Origin: Terribium retamae
GTDB taxonomy: Bacteria > Pseudomonadota > Alphaproteobacteria > Rhizobiales > Rhizobiaceae
Assembly (NCBI RefSeq): GCF_022347545.1
Contig: NZ_JAKREW010000001.1
Span: 310,001 to 374,000, forward strand
DNA: 64,000 bases
Direction of reading: 5' to 3'
Shown: positions 54,186 through 62,762 of the stretch, in pieces
How positions within the stretch are numbered: position 1 is the stretch's first letter
Layout of the letters: each line of letters begins with the position of its first letter
Position numbers and translations under genes: made by a program
The notes under the pieces: generated by a model
What the model was told of the DNA's origin: nothing
Databases searched by the model: none
Seen by the model: only the letters and a program-made list of their open reading frames with translations

Positions 54186-55097
54186 CTACTCGCGCTCTCT
54201 GCCGAATTTCCAGTAACCCATCAGGTTTGCGAGCCGTCGATCGATCCCGCGCTCCTTGACGAGTGCCGTGCGTATCCGGCTGACCGCTCCGGTCTCTCCG
54301 GCCACCCAGGCGTAGAATGTGCTGGGTGCGGATGACGCACGATCCCAAAGCAGATCGTCGCCATCGGGCTCCACCAGCGCCTCGGCATTCGAAGCGGACA
54401 AAACTTCCTCCGGCAGCTCAACCTGACTGGCAGCCGTTATCATCTTGTCGCCATATGCATGCGTTTGCCCGGCGGAGCCTTCGCGGACCAGCCAACGCAC
54501 ATCGAGGCCGCCCCAGGACGGCAGGTCGAGCTTATCGGCCTCCGCCGGAACCTCCAGGAAGGCATCGACACGCGGTGGCAGGGCGCGCGCAGCCAATTCC
54601 TCCAGAATGCCGGCGGCCGCCGGCAGCGCGGTTTCATCGGCAAGCAGCAGAACGTGCCGGGCACCCGCCGGCGGCTGCCACTCGTAGCCACCAATCTCGC
54701 CGCTGTACTTCGCGTTCGGCGCCGATATCTGTATGGGGTCGCCGGGTTGTGCATTCAGGGCCCAGCGTGATGCCGGCGCATTGCCGCCGTGCAGCACGAA
54801 ATCGACATCGACCTCGCAGCGATCAGCACGCAGATATCGGATCGTGTACGTGCGCATGGGCGCTCGCTCGCGCGGCGGCACGGCGCGATAGATATCATAC
54901 CAGTCTGGCCGGTTCGGGATCGCCGGCAAGGTCCCGTCCGCTTTCGGGAAAAACAGCTTGATGCGTTGGTCTGGCGCGAATGTCGCCATGGCGGCAACGT
55001 CGTCACCGGTAAAGGTGATGCGTGCCATATGGGGCGACAGGATCTGCCTGCCAGCGTGACGAACATCGAAAATGCGATAAGCGCTCTGTTCAGCCAC
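54186..55097 (-). CDS. Siderophore-interacting protein-type flavin reductase
   Basis: A 303-residue SIP/ViuB-family protein without the DUF2218 head. The FAD barrel has SPHMARITFTGDDVAAMATFAPDQ (key MARITFTGDD), RTYTIRYLRAD near 101 (flavin motif) and DVDFVLHGGNAPASRW; the SIP domain has VLLLADETALPAAAGILEELA, and the tail ends LMGYWKFGRERE. GTG 55097 is chosen: AAGGGG lies 6 bp before it and it overlaps the BKACE stop by 8 bp (GTGGCTGA). Further upstream starts would run through that gene. A ferric reductase within an amino-acid-type catabolic operon is unexpected; it might supply reduced flavin or iron to an oxygenase. Confidence 0.85.
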   Translation of the reverse strand: MAEQSAYRIFDVRHAGRQILSPHMARITFTGDDVAAMATFAPDQRIKLFFPKADGTLPAIPNRPDWYDIYRAVPPRERAPMRTYTIRYLRADRCEVDVDFVLHGGNAPASRWALNAQPGDPIQISAPNAKYSGEIGGYEWQPPAGARHVLLLADETALPAAAGILEELAARALPPRVDAFLEVPAEADKLDLPSWGGLDVRWLVREGSAGQTHAYGDKMITAASQVELPEEVLSASNAEALVEPDGDDLLWDRASSAPSTFYAWVAGETGAVSRIRTALVKERGIDRRLANLMGYWKFGRERE

Positions 55098-55902
55098 GAG
55101 GAGCCCCTTTTCCGGCGCTTCCAACCTGCCTAGTGACCGCGGCGATAGCAGCCACACGTTCTTCATTGGAAGCAGCAATCGAACCGTCGGCGTTCCACAG
55201 GCTGTTTTCAAAGCCCACCCGTGCTTTTCCTCCAGCGGCAAGCGCGGCGGAAAGTGCCTCGGTTTCGCCGCGGCCGAAGGCGCACACCATCCAATCCGGT
55301 TGAACCGGCAGCGTGGAAGCGGCTTCCAGGAAAGGCTCCAGATCGTCGGCGCGGCTTTCCTGGTCTACGGAATAGCGACCGAGAACGTAAAGCACCGAAA
55401 GACCTGCTTCCGGTACGACCCCGCGCCTGATGAGCTCCGCGAGCCTGAGAACGTCACCGGCATCATAGACAATGTGCTGAACGGCGATGCTTTGGCTAAC
55501 GCACCAGTCGTAGAAGTCGGCAGCAACCGTCTCGGTATCCTCATTGGGGACGAATTCACGGACCGCAGCGGAAATCGCGCGGGGCCGCAAGTCCCGCACC
55601 AACGCCATCTGCTCTGCGGGCGTGTAGAGGCCCACAGCCTCGGTAGTGACCTGGACCATCATCTCCGGCACAGCCATGTTGATCAGCCCGATAACCTGCC
55701 GGTAGCGACCAGCATCAAGCACATGCCGGCCACCGGTGTCCCGCACATGCAGATGGATGCCCCCTGCCCCCGCCGCAAAACATGTTGCCGCAGTCGTGGC
55801 AATTTCCTCTGCGGAGATCGGCAGGCGCGGGTGGTCGGCCTTCGTGCGTCGGGCGCCGTTCGGTGCAACCATGATGCGCGGCAGGATCGGCATGTCGCTC
55901 AT
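55090..55902 (-). CDS. Beta-keto acid cleavage enzyme (BKACE, DUF849; 3-keto-5-aminohexanoate cleavage-like)
   Basis: A 270-residue zinc-dependent TIM-barrel enzyme that transfers the acetoacetyl or acetyl part of a beta-keto acid to or from acetyl-CoA. Family motifs are PRIMVAPNGARRTKADHP near 8-25, the metal pair HLHVRDTGG near 50-58, and RVGFENSLWNADGSIAASN near 226-244 carrying the third ligand Glu. BKACE subfamilies act on 3-keto-5-aminohexanoate, dehydrocarnitine and other beta-keto acids; specificity cannot be read here. Together with the dehydrogenase gene directly upstream (4-bp overlap) it matches the carnitine pathway pair in Pseudomonas (CdhA and CdhC). Confidence 0.88.
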   Translation of the reverse strand: MSDMPILPRIMVAPNGARRTKADHPRLPISAEEIATTAATCFAAGAGGIHLHVRDTGGRHVLDAGRYRQVIGLINMAVPEMMVQVTTEAVGLYTPAEQMALVRDLRPRAISAAVREFVPNEDTETVAADFYDWCVSQSIAVQHIVYDAGDVLRLAELIRRGVVPEAGLSVLYVLGRYSVDQESRADDLEPFLEAASTLPVQPDWMVCAFGRGETEALSAALAAGGKARVGFENSLWNADGSIAASNEERVAAIAAVTRQVGSAGKGAPRG

Positions 55903-56852
55903 GCGGCGCTCTCCAGTGTGCGCAGCAATGCAATCAGCAACCTGTCGCGGCGCACCGCCAGTTCTTCGATACTCTTGCCTGCAGCCTCATCCTCGATGCC
56001 CGCAACCAAGGCGTCACAGGTTTCCGCATCCAGCTGCGGGGAACCAAGCGATGCCCACCGGGCTTCCTGTGCCGGGCCGAGATGTTTCAGATAGGAGGCG
56101 ATACCGCCCTCGCCGCCGCCAAGGTGATAAAGCATGTGCGGGCCGTCGATTGCCCAGCGCAGACCGGGGCCCGAGCGGATGGCTCGATCGACGTCCGCAA
56201 CGCTGGCGATACCTTCGGCAACGATGTGCACAGCTTCGCGCCACAGAGCCGCCGTCATGCGGTTCGCAACGTGCCCGGGAGCTTCACGCGCCACCTTGAT
56301 CGGCACCTTGCCGATGCGCTCCATGAATTCATACGCGGCGTCTTGCGCCGCCTGTGCCGTCGCCTCCCCTTTCACCAGCTCGACAAGAGGAACGAGATGC
56401 GGCGGATTGAAGGGATGCGCAACCAGGACCCGTTCCGCGTGCCTGCACCGCCGCTGCAAATCGCTGGCCATGAATGAAGAGGTGCTGGAGCCGATCACCA
56501 CATCAGGCGCCGCGACGGCATCGATTGCGGCAAGCAGATCCTGCTTGAGCGACAGTTGTTCGGGCGCGTTCTCCTGAACGTAATCGCAAGCGACCAAAGC
56601 GTCTTCGAGACGCTCGAAAAAGAAGAGATTGTCCACGCATACACCGGCGACAGGTTTCAGCTGTGACAGATCTCGAAGCGCATCATCGACGGTTTTGCGC
56701 ATTCGCATTTCCGCGCCCGGCTGAGGATCATGGGCGCGCACTTTGAGACCGGAACGCAGGAAAAAGGCTACCCAAGCCGAGCCGATCAGCCCTGTGCCGA
56801 CAACAGCGACCGTCTCGATCGTCTCAGATCGAAAAGTCCCCGCCTTCATCAT
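55899..56852 (-). CDS. 3-hydroxyacyl-CoA dehydrogenase-family protein (L-carnitine dehydrogenase-like)
   Basis: A 317-residue NAD-dependent dehydrogenase oxidising a beta-hydroxy acid or its CoA ester to the beta-keto form. The Rossmann motif is VAVVGTGLIGSAWVAFFL near 15-32; then ENAPEQLSLKQDLLA, GSSTSSF, and HPFNPPHLVPLVELV near 139-153, the catalytic His region; PGHVANRM near 190 ends the NAD domain. The PHLVPLVELV form and length are those of carnitine and lambda-crystallin-type dehydrogenases rather than fatty-acid FadB. ATG 56852; it follows the aminotransferase by 2 bp and overlaps BKACE by 4 bp. Confidence 0.87.
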   Translation of the reverse strand: MMKAGTFRSETIETVAVVGTGLIGSAWVAFFLRSGLKVRAHDPQPGAEMRMRKTVDDALRDLSQLKPVAGVCVDNLFFFERLEDALVACDYVQENAPEQLSLKQDLLAAIDAVAAPDVVIGSSTSSFMASDLQRRCRHAERVLVAHPFNPPHLVPLVELVKGEATAQAAQDAAYEFMERIGKVPIKVAREAPGHVANRMTAALWREAVHIVAEGIASVADVDRAIRSGPGLRWAIDGPHMLYHLGGGEGGIASYLKHLGPAQEARWASLGSPQLDAETCDALVAGIEDEAAGKSIEELAVRRDRLLIALLRTLESAA

Positions 56853-56854
56853 TT

Positions 56855-58258
56855 TCAGAGATGCTCTTCACGGACGAGGTCTGCCGTCACCTCGTCGATC
56901 GCGTCGCGCAATGTCTCGGCAAGTCGCGACAACTCTGCCTCCGTCACCACAAAGGGTGGGGACAGCGCGATCACATCGGAGTTCGGCAATGCGCGGACCA
57001 GCACACCGCGACGGCGCGCCGACAAAGCGACACGACCGGCGACTTTCAGCGAAGCCGGAAATGCCGCCTTCGTTGCCCGATCGGCGACAAGCTCCACGCC
57101 CATCATGAAGCCGGCGCTACGCACGTCGCCGACCAACCGGAGATTGAGCAGAGTCTCCGCAAAATACGACCTGAATGAAGGCGCCATCGCCGCGACGCGT
57201 TCGACAAGCTTTTCCCGTTCGAGAATGTCCAGATTGGCCAGGGCGGCCGCAGCGCAGGTCGGGTGTCCTGAGTAAGTGAAACCATGCGCAAACGGGCGCC
57301 CATCACGTGAGGCTTCTTCGAACACCGACCAGATGCGTTCGCCAACCAGAACCGCCGACAACGGCAGATAGCCACTGGTCAGGCCTTTGGCGGTAACGAT
57401 CAGATCCGGCTCGATGCCATAGAGTTCGGACGCGAACCATGCGCCGACGCGTCCGAACCCGGTGATGACCTCGTCTGCGACGAGCCGGACGTCATGCTTG
57501 TCCAGCACTTTGGCGATCGCTTCAAAGTAGCCGGCTGGCGGCGGCAGCACACCGCCGGTACCCATCACCGGCTCGGCGATGAAACCCGCAACTGTATCTG
57601 CCTCCTCGGTGAGGATCGTTTCCTCAAGCTCCTGGGCGAGAAAGGCGGAATAGGATTCTTCAGTGGCACAGTCCCGCGCTGGCGCATCCCGATAAAAGTC
57701 AGGACGTGATACGTGCCTTGCGAAATCGAGCGGCAGTCCGAAGTTCTGGTGAACCATCGGAATGCCTGACAGGCTGCCAGCCGCCGCCGTCACACCATGA
57801 TAGGCATAGGAGCGTGAGATGATCTTGCGTTTTTCCGGCTTGCCGCGAAGCATGTTGTACGACCACAGCATCTTCACTGCCGTGTCGTTGGCATCCGAAC
57901 CGGACTGACCGTAGAACACACGCCGCATTCCGTCCGGCGCGAGTTTCAAAAGCCTTTCCGACAGCCTTATGCTCGGTTCGTTGGCAACCGTGTTGAAGGA
58001 ATGGAAATAAGGCAGTTCCAGCGACTGACGATGGATCGCGTCGGATATTTCAGCGCGCCCGTACCCGACGTTGACGCACCAGAGACCGGCAGCGCCGTCG
58101 AGATAGGTCTTGCCGGAAACATCGGTGATGGAGGAACCCGATGCCCGCGCCATCACCAATGCCCCGTTGCCCTGCTGATCTGCGATTGCGGTGAAGGGAT
58201 GAAACTGGGTCTCACGATCGAGGGCCACCAGAGCCTGGCCGTCAGCGCCTGCCACCAT
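56855..58258 (-). CDS. Class III PLP-dependent aminotransferase
   Basis: A 467-residue omega-amino-acid:pyruvate-type aminotransferase. It starts HPFTAIADQQGNGALVM near 19, then GKTYLDGAAGLWCVNVGYG, the PLP phosphate site YGQSGSDANDTAVKML near 112, SYAYHGVT near 151, DEVITGFGRVGAWF near 256, and the Schiff-base Lys in VTAKGLTSGYLPLSAV near 287. Members transfer amino groups from omega-amino acids, beta-alanine, putrescine or taurine to pyruvate. First gene of the minus operon aminotransferase-dehydrogenase-BKACE-SIP-serine hydrolase; the palindrome at 58318-58334 lies 60 bp upstream. Substrate unknown. Confidence 0.9.
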   Translation of the reverse strand: MVAGADGQALVALDRETQFHPFTAIADQQGNGALVMARASGSSITDVSGKTYLDGAAGLWCVNVGYGRAEISDAIHRQSLELPYFHSFNTVANEPSIRLSERLLKLAPDGMRRVFYGQSGSDANDTAVKMLWSYNMLRGKPEKRKIISRSYAYHGVTAAAGSLSGIPMVHQNFGLPLDFARHVSRPDFYRDAPARDCATEESYSAFLAQELEETILTEEADTVAGFIAEPVMGTGGVLPPPAGYFEAIAKVLDKHDVRLVADEVITGFGRVGAWFASELYGIEPDLIVTAKGLTSGYLPLSAVLVGERIWSVFEEASRDGRPFAHGFTYSGHPTCAAAALANLDILEREKLVERVAAMAPSFRSYFAETLLNLRLVGDVRSAGFMMGVELVADRATKAAFPASLKVAGRVALSARRRGVLVRALPNSDVIALSPPFVVTEAELSRLAETLRDAIDEVTADLVREEHL

Positions 58259-58317
58259 TTTCTGCTCCTCCCGAACCGGAAATGTTCAGCAACGTCAGTG
58301 CATCTTCTTGTATAATT

Positions 58318-58334
58318 TGCGATCGACGATCACA
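58318..58334. promoter_or_regulatory. 17-bp palindromic operator, site A (upstream of aminotransferase operon)
   Basis: TGCGATC-GAC-GATCACA: an inverted repeat with one mismatch. The same pattern as a perfect copy (TGCGATC-TGC-GATCGCA) is upstream of the PotD-like gene at 62619-62635. It is 60 bp before the aminotransferase start. A TATAAT (58311-58316) lies immediately to the left, on the + strand; its role is unclear. Confidence 0.6.
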
Positions 58335-58389
58335 CAATAGGAAGTCAATGATCCAGCCAAATCGTCTCAGAGGCGACGACAAAAAATCG

Positions 58390-58404
58390 ATTCATCATTT
58401 TGTT
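58390..58404. promoter_or_regulatory. AT-rich half-site resembling the block 1 operator
   Basis: TTCATCATTTTGTTT matches TTCATGATTTTGTTT at 51943-51957 at 14 of 15 positions. It is followed by TTAAACAA, completing TTGTTT-TT-AAACAA as an inverted repeat, within the gap between the aminotransferase and MOSC-fusion operons. Confidence 0.4.
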
Positions 58405-58494
58405 TTTAAACAATTTATTTGAATAATGATCTCGAAAAATCGTGAAGATCTAGGCTCAAGACAGCCGAAAAAACTAGTTTTGATCGTCCATCGG

Positions 58495-60459
58495 CTAGGC
58501 TTCGACGCAAACCTTTCCGATCGGGCTGGTGGAGCAGGCTAGGACATAGCCTTCGTCCTTTTCTGCCTGGGAAAGCACCGACCGCTCTGGGTCCGCTGAA
58601 TTGGCAGCCACACGCCATTCTCCGGATATCACCTTGCAGCGACAGCTTCCGCATATGCCGGCTTCGCAGTCGGACGTCAGCTCGACACTGACTTTGCGTG
58701 CCAGTTCCAGCAACGTGACCGTCCCGGAGCCGCTGATCGACTTGCCTGTCTTGAGGAAGGAAACCTGGTAGTTGCCGATTTCTGGCAACGGCATTGCCGC
58801 ACGATCCGGCCCGAAGGTTTCCTCCAGAAACGGAAATTCCGGCTGCGGCGCCCAACCTTCGTAGATTTCACGAGCCTTGGCTCGAAAACCATCCGGGCCG
58901 CAACATAGAACTGCCCTGTCGGCAAAATCGGGGCACAGAGTCTGCATCATGGCTGCGTCGAGCCGTCCGGCCAGAATCCGCGCGTTGCGCTCGCCCTCAA
59001 GTCTCCCAGCCAATGCATTGACTTGCGTCGCCGCTTCCTTTCCCGTCAGGTTCCAGGAAAGCTTCAGTCGATCTCCCATCTGCGCCTTGATCGACAGCAG
59101 TTCGTGCAGAAAGGCAACGTCTGCGACGCCGCGCGCGCTGTGATGGAAGCAGACATCGAGCGGCAGGTTCGTATCGGCAATGAAGCGCAGCATCGATATC
59201 ATCGGCGTGACGCCGCTGCCGGCAGACAACAGGGTGAGCTTCGTTGCAGCACCAGCCGCCGCGAGGTGGAAGCGACCGTTCGGCCCAAGCGAGCGTATGC
59301 TATCGCCAACCTGCAGCGTATCGTGCAACCAGTTGGAGACGCGCCCGTCTCCAACTCGCTTTACCGTCACCGAGATGTAGTGAGGACGCGACGGCGTTGA
59401 GGAGATCGTGTAGTTGCGGCGCACGGATTCGCCGTCGATATCAAGCAACAAGGTGATGAATTGGCCGGGCTTGTAGTCTACGGCCTGATCCACCTCGAAA
59501 CGGAACGTACGGAAATCAGCCGCCTCGTCGACGATCGCCACACAGCGCAGCAGGCGCTCGTGGCTGCCTTGACGGGGAGCGGTGCCGCGGCCGGCCGTGA
59601 ATGGCAGCCGCGTCACTGGCTGGGCATTCCCCGGCAGGATGGCGATGGCCGGTTTGCGTGACAAGATCTCGACCCGGTCGCCGACATGCAGCCGGCCAAG
59701 CGCTCGCGGAACCAGAAACTGGCCGAAATAGGCCTTGCCATCCTCTCCCCGTCGCTGGCGGCCGAGCATTGCCAGCGGCTCATGATCCGGCCTCGCCTCG
59801 CCAGTCGTGGGATCGAGCGTAGTCATCACGCAACGGTCACAAGCACCGACGGCCTCGAACTCGACGTCGCCGATCCGCACATGACGCCAGCCGTCTTCGT
59901 CGAAGGCCGCCACACCGCTGACGACAAGGTTGGGTCGGAACCGCTCCATTTCGACTTCAAGGTCGAGATAGCGATTGACGTCGGCAAGCGAAGCGAAATT
60001 CGTCAACAACAGTGGCGCTGTGTCGGCAAAACTAACTGTTCCACCAGGGCCAATGGCAAGCGGGCGGTGCGTCGCCGCACCCTTGACGACCATCCGACAG
60101 GAGCGATCAAGGAACCGCGTCAACCACCGGTGGGGCTCTTCGCCGGCATCGAGCGCCACGACATCGTCGCCCCAGATCGATACGTTTCGGGCGACATCGA
60201 GCTGGCTGCGCAAGAACACCAGAGGTGACATGCCGGGCGCAGCGAGAACGATCTCGTCGCCGTCCACATGCGTGCGGATTTGCATGAGACGTGGCGCATT
60301 GCGGGCGGTGAGACAGTCGCCGGTCTCATCGACCACCATCATGCGCCGATCGCCGGCCAACCCCTCGGCTTCGAGACGCGCCGTCGCGACCGGAACACCG
60401 GCGCCCGATTTCAACGGATAAAAGGTGATGCGCTCCAGGCGGCACGAAGTATCGAACAT
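58495..60459 (-). CDS. MOSC domain-flavin reductase-[2Fe-2S] ferredoxin fusion oxidoreductase
   Basis: A 654-residue multidomain redox protein. Residues 1-130 are a MOSC beta-barrel head (LERITFYPLKSGAGV), 130-285 the MOSC core with the putative molybdenum-ligand Cys in GACDRCVMTTLDPTTGE and an IPRALG-like FLVPRALGRLHVGD. About 305-415 is an FNR-type FAD barrel (RNYTISSTPS), 415-530 an NAD domain (SAGSGVTPMISMLRF, VLCCGPDGF), and about 570-654 a plant-type ferredoxin with CEAGICGSCRCK and a distant ACS, the CxxxxCxxC...C ligand set. This would carry electrons from NAD(P)H through FAD and the iron-sulfur cluster to a MOSC-bound molybdenum centre, reducing an N-oxygenated substrate, or feed a separate Rieske oxygenase. 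Last gene of the PotD-like operon. Confidence 0.87.
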   Translation of the reverse strand: MFDTSCRLERITFYPLKSGAGVPVATARLEAEGLAGDRRMMVVDETGDCLTARNAPRLMQIRTHVDGDEIVLAAPGMSPLVFLRSQLDVARNVSIWGDDVVALDAGEEPHRWLTRFLDRSCRMVVKGAATHRPLAIGPGGTVSFADTAPLLLTNFASLADVNRYLDLEVEMERFRPNLVVSGVAAFDEDGWRHVRIGDVEFEAVGACDRCVMTTLDPTTGEARPDHEPLAMLGRQRRGEDGKAYFGQFLVPRALGRLHVGDRVEILSRKPAIAILPGNAQPVTRLPFTAGRGTAPRQGSHERLLRCVAIVDEAADFRTFRFEVDQAVDYKPGQFITLLLDIDGESVRRNYTISSTPSRPHYISVTVKRVGDGRVSNWLHDTLQVGDSIRSLGPNGRFHLAAAGAATKLTLLSAGSGVTPMISMLRFIADTNLPLDVCFHHSARGVADVAFLHELLSIKAQMGDRLKLSWNLTGKEAATQVNALAGRLEGERNARILAGRLDAAMMQTLCPDFADRAVLCCGPDGFRAKAREIYEGWAPQPEFPFLEETFGPDRAAMPLPEIGNYQVSFLKTGKSISGSGTVTLLELARKVSVELTSDCEAGICGSCRCKVISGEWRVAANSADPERSVLSQAEKDEGYVLACSTSPIGKVCVEA

Positions 60460-60465
60460 GACGGC

Positions 60466-61428
60466 CTACCGCAGATCCCGGCTTTCGAGCGCAGCGCGGA
60501 CAGCAGCACAGACTTCCAGGAAGGCCGCATCCGACGCCTTCGAAATCCCGGCATGCTGCATGAAATTGTGGATCAATCCATCGAAGCAGCGATAGCGAAC
60601 ATCGTTTCCGGCGGCCTTGAGTTGCTCGGCAAAAAACCGCCCCTGGTCGCGCAATACGTCATTTTCGGCCGCATAGAAGAGGATTGGTGGCAGGCCGTCG
60701 ATATCGGTCGCCAGCACAGGCGACACGCGGCTGTCGGTGGCCATTTCAGGTTCAGGCAGATAGGCCTTCGCGAAATATTCGGTCTCTGCGAACTCCAGGT
60801 AGTAGCCGGTTGCAAACTCGCGGTCCGAGCCAGACCGAGAGGCAAGCCCCAGATAGGGCCTGGCATCGACGAGCGGATAGAGCAGGCAGACGGCTCGGAA
60901 AAGCCTTTGCTGCTTGAAGTGGCGCATGAGCGCGATGGACAGGTTCGCGCCTGCACTGTCGCCCATCAGGACAAAATAAGCCGGATCGCCTGCGTGATTG
61001 GCTGCCTCCGCCAGGATCCACTCGACCGCTGCAAGTGCGTCTTCGACAGCCGCCGGAAACGGATGTTCCGGCGAGAGTCTGTATTCCACGAAGACGACCA
61101 GAGCGCTGCACTCCAGTGCAATGCGCGCCGATTGCAGCGCATAGGTTTCGGCGTCGCCAAGGACAAAGCCGCCGCCATGCAGATAGAGAATAACCGGCAA
61201 AGGACCGGCCGCATCGACCGGTTTGTAGAGATGGAGAGAAACGCCGCCCGCGCCCGCTCCAAGCCGGACGACTTCTTCCGTCACCGGCCTTTCGGGAGGC
61301 CGGCTCATGTCCCGATACTGATCGCGGTAGCTGCAGCGCGAGCCATTCAGCGTTATCTCATCCTGCTGAGCAGCCTGCTCCGCCGCCAGCCGATCAAGCA
61401 TGACCTTGATGTCCGGATCGAGTGCCAT
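60466..61428 (-). CDS. HSL-family alpha/beta hydrolase (acetyl esterase/lipase-like)
   Basis: A 320-residue cytosolic carboxylesterase of the hormone-sensitive-lipase family. The oxyanion motif YLHGGGFVLGD is near 82-92, the nucleophile elbow VLMGDSAGANLS near 153-164 (GDSAG), then EYRLSPEHPFPAAVEDALAA typical of the family, an Asp in the DVLRDQG region (AAENDVLRDQG), and a His in DGLIHNFMQHAG. I start at ATG 61428 (MALDPDIKVML). 74 bp downstream of the PotD-like gene and 6 bp before the MOSC fusion, probably one operon. Likely releases an acyl or ester group from the imported compound. Confidence 0.88.
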   Translation of the reverse strand: MALDPDIKVMLDRLAAEQAAQQDEITLNGSRCSYRDQYRDMSRPPERPVTEEVVRLGAGAGGVSLHLYKPVDAAGPLPVILYLHGGGFVLGDAETYALQSARIALECSALVVFVEYRLSPEHPFPAAVEDALAAVEWILAEAANHAGDPAYFVLMGDSAGANLSIALMRHFKQQRLFRAVCLLYPLVDARPYLGLASRSGSDREFATGYYLEFAETEYFAKAYLPEPEMATDSRVSPVLATDIDGLPPILFYAAENDVLRDQGRFFAEQLKAAGNDVRYRCFDGLIHNFMQHAGISKASDAAFLEVCAAVRAALESRDLR

Positions 61429-61502
61429 TTCCACTCCAATTCCCAATCAGGCCACGAATTCCCGCATCGCTTCCGCTGCCTGCATGCGCTCACGATGCAG
61501 GC

Positions 61503-62537
61503 TCACTTCAAAAGATCTGTCCAGATCTTGGTGTACATCGCCTGGACATCGGCTGGACAGCCGATATTGACCTTGCCGTGCTGGACCAGTTCGGCCGGAA
61601 TGTTGAGCTCCGCTGCCTTCTTCATGTCCTCAGGCATGAATTTCTCTGAGCCCTTGATCCCGTTGGCGTAGCGCGCAAACGCCGACAGCATCGCTGCATT
61701 CTCCGGGTCCATGACAAAATTCATGAACAGCTTGGCGTTCTCGACATTCTTGGCATCCTTTACGATCATCAGATTGTCCATCCAGATCGGATAGCCTTCC
61801 TTGGGGTAGCCATAGAGGATGTCCGGGTTTTGCAGGCGCGAGCGAAACGAGGCACCATTCCAATTGACGCCCGCCGCAATATCCCCGCGCGAGTATTTGT
61901 CGATATTGCCGAAATCCATGGCCAGCCATTTCGGCTTGGCCGCCACAAGCGTATCGCGCACCTTCTTCAACACCGTCTTGTCGCTGGTGCACGGCTCGCC
62001 ACCCACATAGGAAACGGCAAGGAACATCACGTCCGACATTTCCGGCACGACATTGACTTTACCGACCAGTTCGGCCGGCGGGTCCATGAAGATGGCCGAC
62101 GTGTTGATGTCGCCGGAATAGACAGATTTGTTGACCGTCACACCCGTCGTGCCCCACATCCAAGGCACGGAATACCGGCGGCCGGGGTCGAACGGGACAT
62201 CGATCCAACGCGGATCGACGTTCTTGAAATTCTCCATCTGATCCGGCCGGCTCTCCAGGACAAGGCCTTCATCAATCCACACCTTCACCACCGGCGCGGA
62301 CGGCACCACCATGTCGTAGCCATGACCACCCTGGCGAATCTTGGCGAGCGCGGTGTCGTTGGAATCGTAATCGGTCACCGTGACCTTGACGTCGTATTTC
62401 TGCTCGAACTTCTTCACCATTTCGGGGCTGGTGTAGTTGCCCCAATTATAGATGTTGAGCACGCCTTCGGCATGCGCAGCGCTCATTCCGGCAAGCGTTG
62501 CGACGGCAGCCGCGGCTAAAGACTTCTTCCAGGCCAT
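61503..62537 (-). CDS. ABC transporter substrate-binding protein, spermidine/putrescine (PotD) class
   Basis: A 344-residue periplasmic binding protein with a Sec signal ([16 protein letters not shown]) cleaved before EGVLNIYNW. The start [19 protein letters not shown] (key [16 protein letters not shown]) is the standard PotD/PotF opening, followed by [35 protein letters not shown] and WNGASFRSR. The class binds polyamines, but relatives take up other cations including amino- and quaternary-ammonium compounds. No permease or ATPase is in the window; they may lie beyond the right edge or be shared. The perfect 17-bp palindrome is 82 bp upstream. Confidence 0.9.
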   Translation of the reverse strand: MAWKKSLAAAAVATLAGMSAAHAEGVLNIYNWGNYTSPEMVKKFEQKYDVKVTVTDYDSNDTALAKIRQGGHGYDMVVPSAPVVKVWIDEGLVLESRPDQMENFKNVDPRWIDVPFDPGRRYSVPWMWGTTGVTVNKSVYSGDINTSAIFMDPPAELVGKVNVVPEMSDVMFLAVSYVGGEPCTSDKTVLKKVRDTLVAAKPKWLAMDFGNIDKYSRGDIAAGVNWNGASFRSRLQNPDILYGYPKEGYPIWMDNLMIVKDAKNVENAKLFMNFVMDPENAAMLSAFARYANGIKGSEKFMPEDMKKAAELNIPAELVQHGKVNIGCPADVQAMYTKIWTDLLK

Positions 62538-62618
62538 TGTGTTCTCTCCCTCCCGGTTTGCGCCTCGTCATGTGCGCTTCAGAGGCAGACTGTCACGCGA
62601 TCGCTCGTGGCACAAGAG

Positions 62619-62635
62619 TGCGATCTGCGATCGCA
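62619..62635. promoter_or_regulatory. 17-bp palindromic operator, site B (upstream of PotD-like gene)
   Basis: TGCGATC-TGC-GATCGCA, a perfect 7-bp inverted repeat with a 3-bp spacer, in the 225-bp gap between the PotD-like gene and serine hydrolase 2. A second palindrome core GCGATCGC lies at 62597-62604. Site A at 58318 shares the pattern; over 20 bp (opposite strand) 17 positions agree. Confidence 0.62.
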
Positions 62636-62762
62636 AAAGATTATTTGGCCTCGAGGAATATCGCGACTTGGTCGATAGCCGGCAAAGCCTCCTGCACAAC
62701 GACAGAAGGTTTGAAAAGCATGCTGAAAACGCTGCAGATGGCGATATTGTCGTCAGCCGAAT

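Noticed and set aside
58311..58316. TATAAT beside palindrome site A as a promoter -10 for a + strand gene
   Set aside because: No + strand gene follows; the sequence beyond is the 3' end region of the MOSC fusion on the minus strand.
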